Shown one piece after another: positions 1 to 9,816 of a DNA stretch of 64,000 bases. The position numbers and the translations under genes are program-made. Source of the stretch: Xiphydria camelus. Taxonomy: Eukaryota > Arthropoda > Insecta > Hymenoptera > Xiphydriidae. The DNA is taken from NCBI GenBank assembly GCA_963678675.1, contig OY783201.1, forward strand, positions 20,391,769-20,455,768. Direction: 5' to 3'. Below the pieces are notes generated by a model, which was given only the letters and a program-made list of their open reading frames with translations, did no database searches and was not told the origin of the DNA. Each line of letters starts with the position of its first letter. The stretch's first letter is position 1.

Positions 1-1167
1 CAACAACACAATCAACACAATCCGCAGATGATGATGATGACCAAACATCAAATAAGAGTGAAGATTCAGATGATGGAGAAAATGATGATGGACCCGTGCG
101 AGCCATGGCTGGCATGATAAATTGGGAAGGTATATTTACTCCAGAAACTGAATTTAATCAACAAATATACATTACATAATAATAATTGTGTAATTATACG
201 TGTTACTAATTAATGTAATACATAGTTATAATATATTTTTTATTTAATAGTGACTGAGAGAGACATTGCTCACCAAGAACTGTTGCTGAAAGCCATGAGA
301 TATGTTTTTGAAATTAGTCAAGGGAACACTGGTGAACCAAAAGGAGAAATTGAGGTAAAAAATATTTCTCAGTTATATAGGGCCGGTTTTACCAACACGG
401 TATAAACGCGGTATAGCGCTATACTGAGAATATAACCAGCGATAAGCCTTATGGTTATATTCTCAGTATAGCGCTATACCGCGTTTATACCTGTTGGTAA
501 AACCGGCCCTTAGTCAGATAAATCATTTTTTTTAAACTTTCATTAACATTTAATTATAATTATATATAATTAATTTATTTATTATTTTCACTTTTTTATA
601 GATGAACCCAGTTTATTTAGAGCCGTCAGAGTACATGGTAAATAAAATTTTAATTAAAAATATTCGTGAGATAAAGTATTTATCAATATAATTAGTTGAA
701 AAGATGTTTATAATGAATAAATGTAATTTTACAGGAAGAGATATCGCCAAATAGTAAATTTTATTTATCAAAAGCCAAAATCGCCGTAATCAACATTCAA
801 ATTACGCACATTGAGACTGATGAAGAACGATGGAAGGCTTTAGTACGTGAAATACTGATTGAAGTCTATGGAGCAAGCTTACGGAATTATTCGGCAAAAG
901 GTTTACGTGGTGGTCGTCCTGCAATCGATCATCGATTATTCAAAGGATTATATGGTAAAATCAAATACAAAAGTTTTGAATTAAAATACATTAAATATAT
1001 CTTATCGACTAATAAATTGTGATTACTTTACAGAATGGGTTAAGCGAGTTTGTCCAACCGTGGATAAAAAGAAATTCATCAACGAAATTAATAAATTGGC
1101 ATACAACAAACGCAAAGCACTTCGCAATAGAATGAATCTACAAACGAAACGCAAAAAGACGGCCTAA
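1..1167 (+). CDS. BEN-domain protein, 5'-partial, five exons
   Basis: Spliced reading: exons 3-129, 251-354, 602-637, 735-954 and 1034-1167, all with GT-AG introns and compatible phases, giving 206 residues before a TAA at 1165-1167. The N-terminal part is acidic and Asp/Ser-rich (runs of D, then SDDGENDDGPV). The last two exons encode a BEN domain: WKALVREILIEVYGASLRNY, then GLRGGRPAIDHRLFKGLYEW and VKRVCPTVDKKKFINEINKL. BEN domains are alpha-helical DNA/protein-interaction modules of chromatin-associated repressors and also occur in some transposon and viral proteins. A basic tail (TKRKKTA) follows. The start lies upstream of the window. The two introns at 355-601 and 638-734 are short, and the first of these holds a palindromic MITE. 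There is no frameshift or internal stop, so the gene may be live. A captured BEN protein of a mobile element is the main alternative. Confidence 0.72.
379..510. mobile_element. Palindromic MITE in a BEN-gene intron
   Basis: Near-perfect inverted repeat of about 60 bp per arm. The outer ends read AGGGCCGGTTTTACCAACA and the complement, and both arms share GCGGTATAGCGCTATACTGAG. The arms differ by one small indel. The GGGCCGG ends and a possible 3-bp TWA-like target site suggest a Harbinger-type MITE, but the exact duplication is not clear. It lies within the intron 355-601 and leaves both splice sites untouched. Confidence 0.8.
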
Positions 1168-1273
1168 AAATTATTCTGAGGTTTTTTATAATATTTATTC
1201 GTGAATCGATATTTTTTCAATAATGCTTTCATTGATTTGTTCCAAACGCCTGTGGGATTTGTATGAATACTAA

Positions 1274-1299
1274 AATAAAGAAATTTATCAATAAATAAA
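1274..1299 (+). promoter_or_regulatory. Probable polyadenylation signals of the BEN gene
   Basis: Two AATAAA hexamers, at about 1274-1279 and 1294-1299, lie roughly 110-130 bp after the BEN stop codon in AT-rich sequence. They are the first such signals downstream. Confidence 0.4.
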
Positions 1300-1352
1300 T
1301 TGTTTTATACGTAATTTCAATTAATTCATAACATATATATTTTTTTTATACC

Positions 1353-1587
1353 TAAAATGGGGTGAAATTGTGCCGCGTGTGGTGAGAATGTGCCGGAAGG
1401 ATTTTCTACATATCTTTGAATTTGGCGGCTCGACCTTGGTATTATCAGATGTACCGGCATTTACTCTCTAATGAAGTAAATGCCGGTACATCTTACAATA
1501 CCAAATTCGAGCCGTCAAATTCAAAGATACGTAGAAAATCATTGCGGCACATTCTCACCACACGCGGCACAATTTCACCCCATTTTA
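1353..1587. mobile_element. TA-flanked palindromic MITE
   Basis: The left end AAATGGGGTGAAATTGTGCC is matched by its complement at the right end, and the arms pair over most of the element. TA flanks both ends (1353-1354 and 1586-1587). Each arm carries two versions of a GTGA-AT-GTGCC motif. The TA duplication and subterminal motifs fit a Tc1/mariner/pogo-type non-autonomous element. The 63-residue ORF inside it is an accident of the palindrome. Confidence 0.78.
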
Positions 1588-1870
1588 CGAACTACAGCAC
1601 CTTTTAGGTTATATAGGTTTAAAATTGGTCCGGCGATATTTACTGCCATTTAGGTCTTGTGAGTTATGTTGAGGCTTTCTTAATTTTTGAAATAGACCTA
1701 ATCATGACCTAAAAGTGGCATAACTGGAATTAAGTGCCATTTTTAGGTTTAGATTAGGTTTTAAATTATATATTAAATATATGTGAATTATGACCTAATG
1801 TAAACCTGCAAAACCTAAGGAGAATAGGGTCTTGAGGTTTAAAATAGGTTGAAAATTTCGACTCGGGTAT
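1588..1870. other. Intergenic, AGGTTTA-rich, no gene
   Basis: AT-rich sequence with scattered degenerate copies of TTTAGGTT / GACCTAA. I see no coding potential. It leads into the 70-bp tandem repeat. Confidence 0.5.
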
Positions 1871-2110
1871 CAATACTAATCTACCAGTATTGATCAGTGT
1901 TAAATTCGACAGTATTGAAATACTGGATTTCCAGTATTATTAATACTAATCTACCAGTATTGATCAGTATTAAATTCGACAGTATTGAAATACTAGATTT
2001 CCAGTATTATCAATACTAAATCTTCCAGTATTGACCAGTATTATCCCAATTTAACACTGGAGAATATGCCAGTATTTTTCACTATTGATTTTCCAGTATT
2101 TTTCAGTGTT
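1871..2110. repeat. 70-bp tandem repeat, possible pogo subterminal sites
   Basis: Two nearly identical 70-bp units (1871-1940 and 1941-2010) and a degenerate third run to about 2110. Each is built from CAGTATT / AATACT palindromic modules. They sit directly upstream of a pogo transposase remnant, so they may be subterminal transposase-binding repeats; that is inference. Confidence 0.7.
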
Positions 2111-3878
2111 ACTTTTTCGTAAGGGAGGATCCAGCGAAACCGGTTGGATGAAGTCGGAGGTCTTCTTCGAATATATTTCAAACGTATTCTACCCATATGT
2201 GGTTCAGCAAAAAACGGTGCTCCCAATTATATTATTTATGGACGGGCATAAAACGCACCTAACATAGGTACGAGCTTAGCAAGTTGTGCACGGACTTGAA
2301 GATTATTTTGGTTTCGTTGTATCCAAATGCAACCAGGATACTTCAACCTGTTGACGTATCTAATTTCAAACCTTTGAAAACCGCATGGAAAAAGGAAGTT
2401 TGGAGGTGGCGGAGAAGTAACCCTTTTATTGAATTGACTAAAGTGCATTTTGCTCCAATACTCCAAGCAGCTTTAGCTTCACTGAAAACGGAAACAGTAC
2501 GTAACGGTTTTAGGGCTTGTGGCTTACAGCCATGGAATGTTGAGGCTATTAATTATTCAAAGTGCTTGGGAAAACAAAATCTCGATGCTCTCAAGGTAAA
2601 CCTGCTGCAATAGAAGAGTACAAAATAAGTTTTGAAGACTTTTGCGAAATTGTTGGGCCAGATACAATTCAAGAGTTAAGGGAAGAGGCAAATGGTGCAG
2701 AAAAACCAAAAGAATTCCAATTACTGCAAAAACTTTATCGAAAATTCAATGCTCATGAGGATGCCGCTGATCAATCTACCAGTGTTTTAGATGGTTCAGT
2801 TATCGAAATAAGTGATTTCACTGGCGACTTCTTTACAGAGGATCAAATATATGACATGCCTATTGAAATAGTTACACAGTCAAATGAGATAATATGTAAT
2901 AAAGTGACAGGTAAAAGTTGAAAATTGAAGTAGGAGGAATTAATACATATCAGATATTTTCCCGCTTTCAGATATACCAGGCGATTTGACTAACTACGGT
3001 TTGTCAGCAAACAACGTAGTTACAGAGGGAACCAGTGCAGATGTTTCCTCATTTGCAGATAATCTAATCGATTCTACTGACTACGAGTTGCCAGCAGGCG
3101 AAATAGTTACACAGACAAATGATAACTTGACAGGTAGATTAGATTTGAAAGTTTACATAAATAAATTATTATTATTATTATTATTACACAGGTAATAGTA
3201 ATCGAGCTGTTTCTCTAATTTCAGATGTACCAAGCAACTTTATTGACTTCTCTTTGCCAGACAATTCTTCAACATCTGATCCAAAAACATACGTAAATGA
3301 TACCGAAGTTGTGTTAAAGGATTATCTTCTTTGGCCTAAATCTCCAGAACGAAAGGGGAAAAGGCAAAGTGAGAAACTTCCATATGTTATTACCTCTAGT
3401 GGCTGGAAAAAAATTTACGAGAACAAGGAAAATGAAAAAAAGGAAAGAGAGGAAGAAACAAGAGAACAAAGAAAAGAGAATAATGGCGAAAACAGCTAAA
3501 GTTAGCAAGGAAGGGACCAAAGATGTAAAGAAGACTGCAGACAAAATCCGAAGGATTCATCAAAAATCCAAAGATAGCACAGCAAGCAAGAGGGAAGAAA
3601 CCGTTAAGAGTATGAAGCCATTTGACCAATCCCAGGCAAAGTCACCAAAATCACCGTTGCAATCCGTTTTGACACCCTTGCCGCAAACCAGTCATCAACC
3701 GAAAAATAACATAATTAGAAATAAAGGATTATGTTTTCTTTGTGTTAAAAATTGTTCACTATTAAGTTATGGTATACAGTGTCAAAATTGTAGAAGGCAA
3801 TTTCATGCTGATTGTCTTAAGAAGCAAAATATGTATTGTGTGAATTCTTTAAATGTAAGACGTGTTTGTCCCAGGTGA
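2111..3878 (+). pseudogene. pogo-type DDE transposase remnant with C-terminal zinc finger
   Basis: The catalytic core starts mid-domain. FMDGHKTHLT (2238-2264) is the second catalytic Asp region, and ILQPVDVSNFKPLK (about 2338-2381) is the third Asp region of the pogo/Tigger/Jerky family. The helix-turn-helix N-terminus and first Asp are missing. A 4-nt disruption after 2264 shifts the frame. Downstream, exon-like segments with GT-AG borders (introns about 2911-2971 and 3134-3224) encode an acidic linker. A WPKSPERKGKRQSEKLPYVI segment and a Lys/Glu coiled-coil region follow. The last part is a Cys-rich finger (CFLCVKNC...CQNCRRQFHADC) ending at 3878. A further frameshift is needed near 3490. 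Proteins of this layout are common in insect pogo elements. This copy is 5'-truncated and dead. Confidence 0.72.
3163..3187 (+). repeat. (TTA)n microsatellite before a splice acceptor
   Basis: Six to seven TTA repeats in the second intron of the pogo remnant, upstream of the inferred acceptor at 3224. Confidence 0.6.
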
Positions 3879-4599
3879 AGCCCAAAGCAAGTTATGTTAG
3901 AAATTTGAACAATTTTATGTAACAATAATTATAGTGTAAAAAAATATATCTAGTTTGTGATTTACAATATTTTAGGATTTTTTCAATTATCTGCATATGA
4001 ATAAAAGTAATATCTAAATTAAAGTAATAGGTATAGGTACCTAAATAACCGATGCTTCCCACAAATATTTAGGCCTAATCGCATGATTCAGCTCGGGTGC
4101 CAATGACTAAAAAAATTTGGGTGTCAATAACTAGGTTGAGGTGCCAATAACTAAAAAGAGGTCGATGCCAATAACTGAACACAGGGTGCCAATCACTAGA
4201 AAAGTAAGGATTTTTAATAATCTGTTTTTCTTCTCAAAACCAGCTTTACGAACGGCAGTAAATTTATATTTACTATAAACTACACTTCTTCACGTTTCAG
4301 TATAATAAAATTGCAACGTTTTACTATTTCGCTATACTTCTGGTAAATTACATTTCAAACTATTCGCATCCTTAAGGGTGCCAATCACTGGGTATCTTAC
4401 CCTATTATGTGTCATTTCATTTGTACTCTACATTTATCGATTGAATTCGCGCAAAATTTACGGTCGCCATAATTTTTTTTTTTTCATCGTGCAACCGGCT
4501 AAACACCGATGCGAAATTTGTAACTACAAATTTTACGAAATGTAGCTAACAGAAAGTGTTTTAATTAAAAAGTAAGCACGATTTCAATGTAATACTTAT
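3879..4599. repeat. Gene-free region with degenerate GGTGCCAATAACTA repeats
   Basis: No ORF of note. From about 4090 to 4200 the motif GGTGCCAATAACTA recurs four to five times with small changes and reappears near 4376-4392. The spacing is irregular. Its position 3' of the pogo transposase mirrors the repeat array 5' of it, so these may be the other subterminal array. Confidence 0.5.
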
Positions 4600-4890
4600 A
4601 TGAATAAATGTGAAAAAAATGAACTTTTTATCACATTTAAAAATGGTTTTAAGGCTACGAACTGGAAAATACCTTCGTTTTTACGTTCCATTTACTATCT
4701 TTTTTTCAATGTTCCTGTGCGCCGAGCTGATTATACTCATTACACAGGTTTTTCTGAATTCCCAATGAAATTTTGTGCAATCCGATGGATAGAAAATGAG
4801 AAAGTAGCTGAACGTGCCATATGTATAATTGCGAATCTCGAGCAATATGTGGAAAAAGCAAAAGCTGACAAGAAAGCTCCTAAATTTTTT
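4600..4890 (+). pseudogene. hAT-like transposase fragment
   Basis: The open frame contains FLRSIYYLFFNVPVRRADYT and then FPMKFCAIRWIENEKVAERA followed by a helix rich in Lys/Glu. This resembles the central part of hAT-superfamily transposases and hAT-derived proteins, where a conserved Arg-Trp precedes a variable insertion. Similarity ends near 4890, after KKAPKFF; the rest of the frame runs into MITE sequence. No start, catalytic Asp or C-terminal dimerisation region is present. Family assignment is from pattern memory only and is moderate. Confidence 0.45.
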
Positions 4891-4993
4891 TTATTCATTC
4901 TACGAAGCTTACACCACTCATTATATTCTTTAAACTTTATAAAATTCTTACGTAAATTTCATTCACTAAACACGATCAGCTGTCCGTACTTTG

Positions 4994-5482
4994 TACACCC
5001 GTGCTCACGGATTCTGTCGCTGGTGTCTTTTTTAAATGTTATTTTTAAACGTACTAACAAATGAACAATTAATTCTCATATCCTCATTATCTACGGTAGC
5101 GTCTACTCTCGTTAATGAAAGCATGAGGATTATTAATCATTGGTTAGTACGTCTAAAAATAACATTTGTGAGCGTAATACCCTAGGCGTGGGGTAGCTCG
5201 AGAGAGAGTTCTCGGGATTCTGACTTCACAGAGCCGACCACCGGAGGACCTTGTGTGGGGCCTACCCCCACCCTTTGTCAGGGTAGCAGACTGATATGAC
5301 CTGGGAGAGCTAAGGGGACACTTGCGGGCATTCCTTCCGGAGACGTTATCGTAGCAATACCTTTCCTTACGTCGTTTACATCTATTAATAAACCCTGCTT
5401 AGAGGGTATACCTTGGCGTTCACCTGCGTTCTCACATATTTAAAAAAAGTCACCAGCGACAGAATCCGTGAGCACAGGTGTA
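4994..5482. mobile_element. MITE A, split by a solo LTR
   Basis: The left arm CACCCGTGCTCACGGATTCT and the right arm ending in its complement (near 5461-5480) form TIRs flanked by TA. A central palindrome (AAATGTTATTTTTAAACGTA and complement) continues both arms. The right arm is interrupted at 5167-5436 by a 270-bp solo LTR. The adjoining MITE B and a fragment at 22722-22850 belong to the same family. Confidence 0.75.
5167..5436. mobile_element. Solo LTR, 270 bp
   Basis: Starts TGTGAGCG and ends TTCTCACA (canonical TG...CA), with an AATAAA hexamer near its middle-to-end. It interrupts the right arm of MITE A. The flanks are CATT on the left and TATT on the right, a 4-bp target duplication with one change, and the MITE palindrome shows what the empty site looked like. 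No internal retroelement sequence remains, so it is the product of LTR-LTR recombination. Confidence 0.75.
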
Positions 5483-5675
5483 TGCACCCGGGCTCACTAA
5501 TTCTGAGCCTAGTGACTTTTCAAAATGTCATTTCAATATACTAACCAATGAATAATTAGTTATCATGCTTTCATTAGCCAGGGCAAACGCCGCATTAGCT
5601 AATGAAAGTATGAGATTTAATTGCTAATTGGCTGTTACGTTTAAAAATTACATTTTGAAAAGTCACTAGGCTCAA
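5483..5675. mobile_element. MITE B, related to MITE A, abutting a gypsy LTR
   Basis: Inverted arms share GAGCCTAGTGACTTTTCAAA at about 5504-5523 and its complement near 5652-5673. The centre has the same CTAACCAATGA / CATTAG modules as MITE A. The left end carries a longer arm than the right, so the right end is cropped. Confidence 0.65.
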
Positions 5676-5821
5676 CGCATCGACACAGCGCTCTGCTCTA
5701 TCTCGCTAACCGCGGCTCATTGTCGATAGTTAAAATAAACTTTAGTTATATTTCGTAACTATCGCCTCCTTCCGACCGTCCACTCCTCGCACGATCCGTG
5801 GGAGATCTCGAAATCCCCACA
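5676..5821 (+). mobile_element. 3' part of a gypsy 5' LTR
   Basis: Sequence ending CCCCACA immediately upstream of a primer-binding site and gag. The upstream part of the LTR is missing or replaced by MITE B. It is inferred as LTR from position and the CA end; no second LTR survives for comparison. Confidence 0.5.
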
Positions 5822-5823
5822 AT

Positions 5824-5841
5824 TGGTGACTCCGACGTGAT
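5824..5841 (+). promoter_or_regulatory. Primer-binding site, tRNA-Trp type
   Basis: TGGTGACTCCGACGTGAT lies 2 nt after the LTR end. It is complementary, with one mismatch, to the 3' end of animal tRNA-Trp (…ATCACGTCGGGGTCACCA). tRNA-Trp priming is known for the CsRn1 clade of Ty3/gypsy elements, which agrees with the gag motif downstream. Confidence 0.7.
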
Positions 5842-5845
5842 CTGA

Positions 5846-6894
5846 GTGGATTATGTCGTCAACTCAACCCAAGCGACGCCACGAGGTACCCACGCCATCA
5901 CCAACATGCCGGTCGACCGCTCGCCAGCCCGCATGGAAAACACTGGGAACACTCCAAGCCCCTTCAACACGAACGATCGACCGACCGCATCAACAGGTTT
6001 GAACACACAAAATGACCAGGCAGTCGAGAATTCGTTACTAGCCTTCGCACCACCAGGCAGTACGAACTACGTGGCAGTGGTAAATAGACCAGTTACCCAC
6101 GTTCTTGAAAGATCGACCAGATATCTGGTTTTTCATGATCGAGTCAGAGTTCACCGCGTCCAGGATTCGCAACGACGACGTCAAGTACGTCGCCGCCCTA
6201 AAAGCCTTGGTCTCTGGAACACTGGCACAAATTACGGATATCATTATGCACCCGTCAGAAACAGATAAATACCAAACCTTAAAAGACACGATTATACAGA
6301 CTCACGGAATCGAGACAGAAGCAAATTCACCGCCATATTAACGACCTCGTGCTGGGGGACAGGAAACCCTCACAGCTCCTGCGAGAGATGAAGGACCTGG
6401 CTGCGGGCAGTATGAATGACGAGATGCTCCACAACCTTTGGCTAAACCGTCTCCCGACATCCATTAGACCTTTTCTCATGATCTCTGACGGATTAAACTT
6501 AGACGTTCTGGTGTTAATGGCGGATAGGCTAACAGAAACCATGACCCTGCAAGGCCCGACGGTGGTCGTTTCGACTCATTACCCCACCACAGTTGATCGA
6601 GTTGACAGCAGGTCACATGCACCTCTATCAACGTCAATAGAAACCAAACTCAATCAACTACAGGAAGCTCTTGCTGTCTGCATGAGGGAACTCACCGACA
6701 TGAAGACGAGACAGTCAAACTTTGACAGTCGCCGTTCACGCTCACGTAACCGCAGCGGCCAGCGTTGTAGGAACAACTCTCGTTCTCAGTCTCGCCAATC
6801 TGGAATTTGTTATTACCACCACCGGTTTGGAGCGGACGCCAAACGTTGCACTACACCATGCTCGTTCATCGCCTCAACCAACCAGGGAAACTGA
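5846..6894 (+). pseudogene. gag of a CsRn1-type Ty3/gypsy element
   Basis: Capsid/nucleocapsid polyprotein of an LTR retrotransposon. The frames 5846-6103, then 6105-6340, then 6349-6894 carry consecutive parts, so at least two frameshifts are present. Recognisable pieces are DRPDIWFFMIESEF, GDRKPSQLLREM and LNRLPTSIRPFL, typical of this clade's capsid. Near the end is CYYHHRFGADAKRCTTPC. This fits the C-x2-H-x9-C-x3-C (CHCC) knuckle that distinguishes CsRn1-like gag from the usual CCHC. The pol frame begins within the last 90 bp. The gene is inactive because of the shifts. Confidence 0.75.
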
Positions 6895-8925
6895 AAACGC
6901 TGCCGGCAGTACAAGCGGTCGCCGACGGCAGCGACTGCAGTACCGCACAAACTCAAGATGTCAGACTCCACATACACGACCGGACGACCAATCGACAATA
7001 CTTAATAGATTCTGGCACGGTGCTATCAATATTACCCGTTCGATTTTTCCAGAAACCACAACCAAAGGCTAACCTCACTTTATACGCAACCAACACCACA
7101 CCAATTTCTACGTACGGATGCCACACCGTCAATGTCGATCTGAACTTACGACGCGATTTCAGCTGGCCATTCGTGGTGGCTGACGTTTCAGAATCAATCA
7201 TAGGAGCTGATTTCCTGAGTCACCATAATCGGCTCATCGATCTAAAAAACAAGCAACTCATCGACTCGACCACCCGAATGACCACTAAGGGTCTGGTGAT
7301 TAACACAAGAGTTCATAGCATCTCTACTTTGGATCAGTCGATGTCCTACGCTGACTTACTCCAGCAATTCATCAATATCACTCAACCATCTTCTTCTGCG
7401 TTCAGCGCGAACATCGATCTTTCTCACAGGATTGTCACTAATGGATCACCTGTGACAGAAAGACCGCGCGAACTTTTCGGCGAAAAGGCTACCGCCGCGC
7501 GAGCAGAGATACAGCGACTATTGGACAGAGGTATCATCAAGCCCTCCAGCAGTGCTTGGGCCAGTCCGATTCACCTCGCCAAGAAGAAAGATGGCAGCTA
7601 CCGTCTCTGCGGCGACTACCGCAAACAACAGCGTCACTCTGCCTGATAAGTATGCCCCACCACTCATCCAGAGTCTGTTCCTGGTCACACAGGGAAAAAC
7701 AATCTTTTCGACCATGGACCTGAACAAGGCATACTATCAGATAACAGTGACCCCTGACGACACTCAGAAGACAGCGATCACCACACCCTGGGGACTCTAC
7801 GAATACACTAGGATGCCGTTCGGTCTAAAAAATGCCACACAGACATTCCAACGGTCCATGGACTGGATATTTCGTGGCCTGGTCTTCGTCTTCGTCTACA
7901 TAGATGGCATCCTTGTCATGTCGGAGAACGAAGAGCAGCACCAGACTCACTTATGCCAGGTATTTCAACGATTGGCAGATCATAACCTCACCATCAACCT
8001 GGGTAAGTGCAAGTTCGGTAAGCAGCGAGTCAACTTCCTCGGTTATCAAATCGACAGTGAAGGTTTCCTACCAAATCCAGAACGCGTAGAAACGATCAAT
8101 AATTACCCGCAACCAAAAACTGTCATGGAACTGAGGCGATTCATCGGAATGTTCAATATTATTACCGTCCGTGTATCAAGCATTCGGCTCAACTCCAGCT
8201 TCCGCTCACTGCGTACCTAAAGTCTTCGAAGAAGAAGGACAAGACGCCAATCAGGTGGTCCACCGAAGTGGTAACAGCCTTCGAAGCTTGCAAGAGAGCA
8301 CTGACATCTGTGACGCACACTTCCTTTCCGTCTCCCAACGCACCGCTTGTCTTAACAACAGACGCTTCCACCACGGCGATAGGAGCCTCTCTCGAACAAC
8401 TCGAGGACAGCATATGGAAACCTATCGGATTTTTCTCAAGAAAATTAACGGTCACAGAGACAAGGTATAGTACGTACGATAGAGAATTGCTGGGCATTTT
8501 TGCAGCCGTGAAGCACTTTCACCATCTCCTAGAAGGTCGTCCTTTCGTCATCAAGACGGATCACAAGCCTCTGACCTACGCCTTCCAACAGAAGCTTGAC
8601 AAAGCCTCAGAGCGTCAGTTTCGACAGTTATACTACATTTCACAGTTCACCACCGACATCGTATATTTGAAAGGTGAAGAGAATGTGGTCGCCGACGCTC
8701 TCTCCAGGTTAAATGCTATTCAGATGCCAACTGTTCTCGATCCCAAGACCATCCAACAACATCAGCAAGAAGATCAAGAACTCCGCGAGCTCACCAACAG
8801 CAACGACTCTGCACTAAAACTCAATTTATTGACACTCGAAACCGATACACAAATCTATTGCGACACCTCAACGGGGATTGTACGTCCTTACCTTCCTCGC
8901 TCAATCCGAACCATCAAAATCCAGA
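6807..8925 (+). pseudogene. pol (protease-RT-RNase H) of the CsRn1-type gypsy, truncated
   Basis: The protease shows YLIDSGTVLSILP and IIGADFL. The reverse transcriptase begins RLLDRGIIKPSSSAWASPIH and continues, after a frameshift near 7617, through FSTMDLNKAYYQI and MPFGLKNATQTFQ. The catalytic box reads FVYIDGILV: the second Asp of the usual Y-x-D-D is Gly, so RT would be inactive even without frameshifts. Another shift near 8155 leads to RNase H (LTTDAST, YDRELLGIFAA, KTDHKPL, NVVADALSRL). The frame is cut at about 8925, before the integrase, where a DD41D transposase tail begins. No 3' LTR is present. Confidence 0.8.
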
Positions 8926-9090
8926 GTGTACGAACAAGTCCCAACTGATCGCTACGATATGATGGAACGCATAAGAAATGCTTGTGCAGCTATAACACCA
9001 AACATGTTTTTGAGCTGTGTAGCCGAGTTCCATCGACGACTTAATAAATGCATTGAAGTGGAAGGGCATCACTTTGAACACTTGCTGTAA
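8926..9090 (+). pseudogene. C-terminal fragment of a DD41D mariner transposase
   Basis: The frame encodes YDMMERIRNACAAITPNMFL and ends KCIEVEGHHFEHLL-stop. The same C-terminal signature (…HFEHLL / HFENLL / HFEQFIK) closes the DD41D transposases at 11714-12847, 26042-27124 and 15303-15467. Only the last 55 residues remain. It joins directly to truncated gypsy pol, so this is an insertion with deletion. Confidence 0.65.
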
Positions 9091-9816
9091 AACCAATGGA
9101 TTTGTAATCTTTATTTAAGTATTCAGCTACCAAATAAAATCATTTTGATTAATACTCCATTACTCTTTTGACTTTTGGTAAGGACATCGCTTTGACTAGT
9201 AGCCAAATCAGACCGTGTTCAAAATTGTGAGTATGCAACGAGATCCTGCCAACCGGTTGAATAATTTTGAATAATTAATTACAGCGTCATCTGTTGATAT
9301 TTTTAAAAAAAAGTATCAAATAAAAGTTACTCATTTTTTCATGTACTATCGAAATCTGTGAAAAAAATCGGGTCGTCCCATTTAACTTTCCAAAGTTACC
9401 CCCCCTTTCACCCTTAAGGAGGGGTAGGGGGTGGCTAGCGCTAGCACCAAATGATGTCCTCAATACGAAATGGCGTATCTGTTACATCGACTGCACTGTA
9501 GAACCTACGATATAACCTCACTGTTTCTTACTAAGTTGTTTATTATATTTTGGTTTATCTGTGTTTCTGGTGATAATTACTTAGTTCTACTAGATTTGTG
9601 ATATTCCACTACAAAAGGAATGGGCAAGGTTAATTAGTTAATTACTAATCGATCGTTGATTTCATATTGGTTTGCGGTGGTAGTTACATCATGCAAAATT
9701 CAAAAATAGATGTGTTGGTTTAATGGGAGGATGGGACACAAAATGTTGTCGACTCAAAAGATCTCAATCTTGCTAGTAAGAAGTATAAATGAATAACTGA
9801 GGGCAGTTAGGTGAAA
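9091..9816. other. 3' flank of the DD41D fragment, no gene
   Basis: AT-rich. Around 9360-9450 there is a stretch (GGGTCGTCCC, then a C-rich run, then GGGGTAGGGGGTGGCTAGCG) that looks like the inner part of a DD41D terminal repeat. No convincing ORF is present. Confidence 0.4.

Noticed and set aside
1416..1607. 63-residue ORF
   Set aside because: Lies across the palindromic MITE; both halves are complements of each other.
5846..6268. Continuous 140-residue ORF as a gene by itself
   Set aside because: Only its first part is gag-like; after the shift near 6100 it leaves the gag frame.
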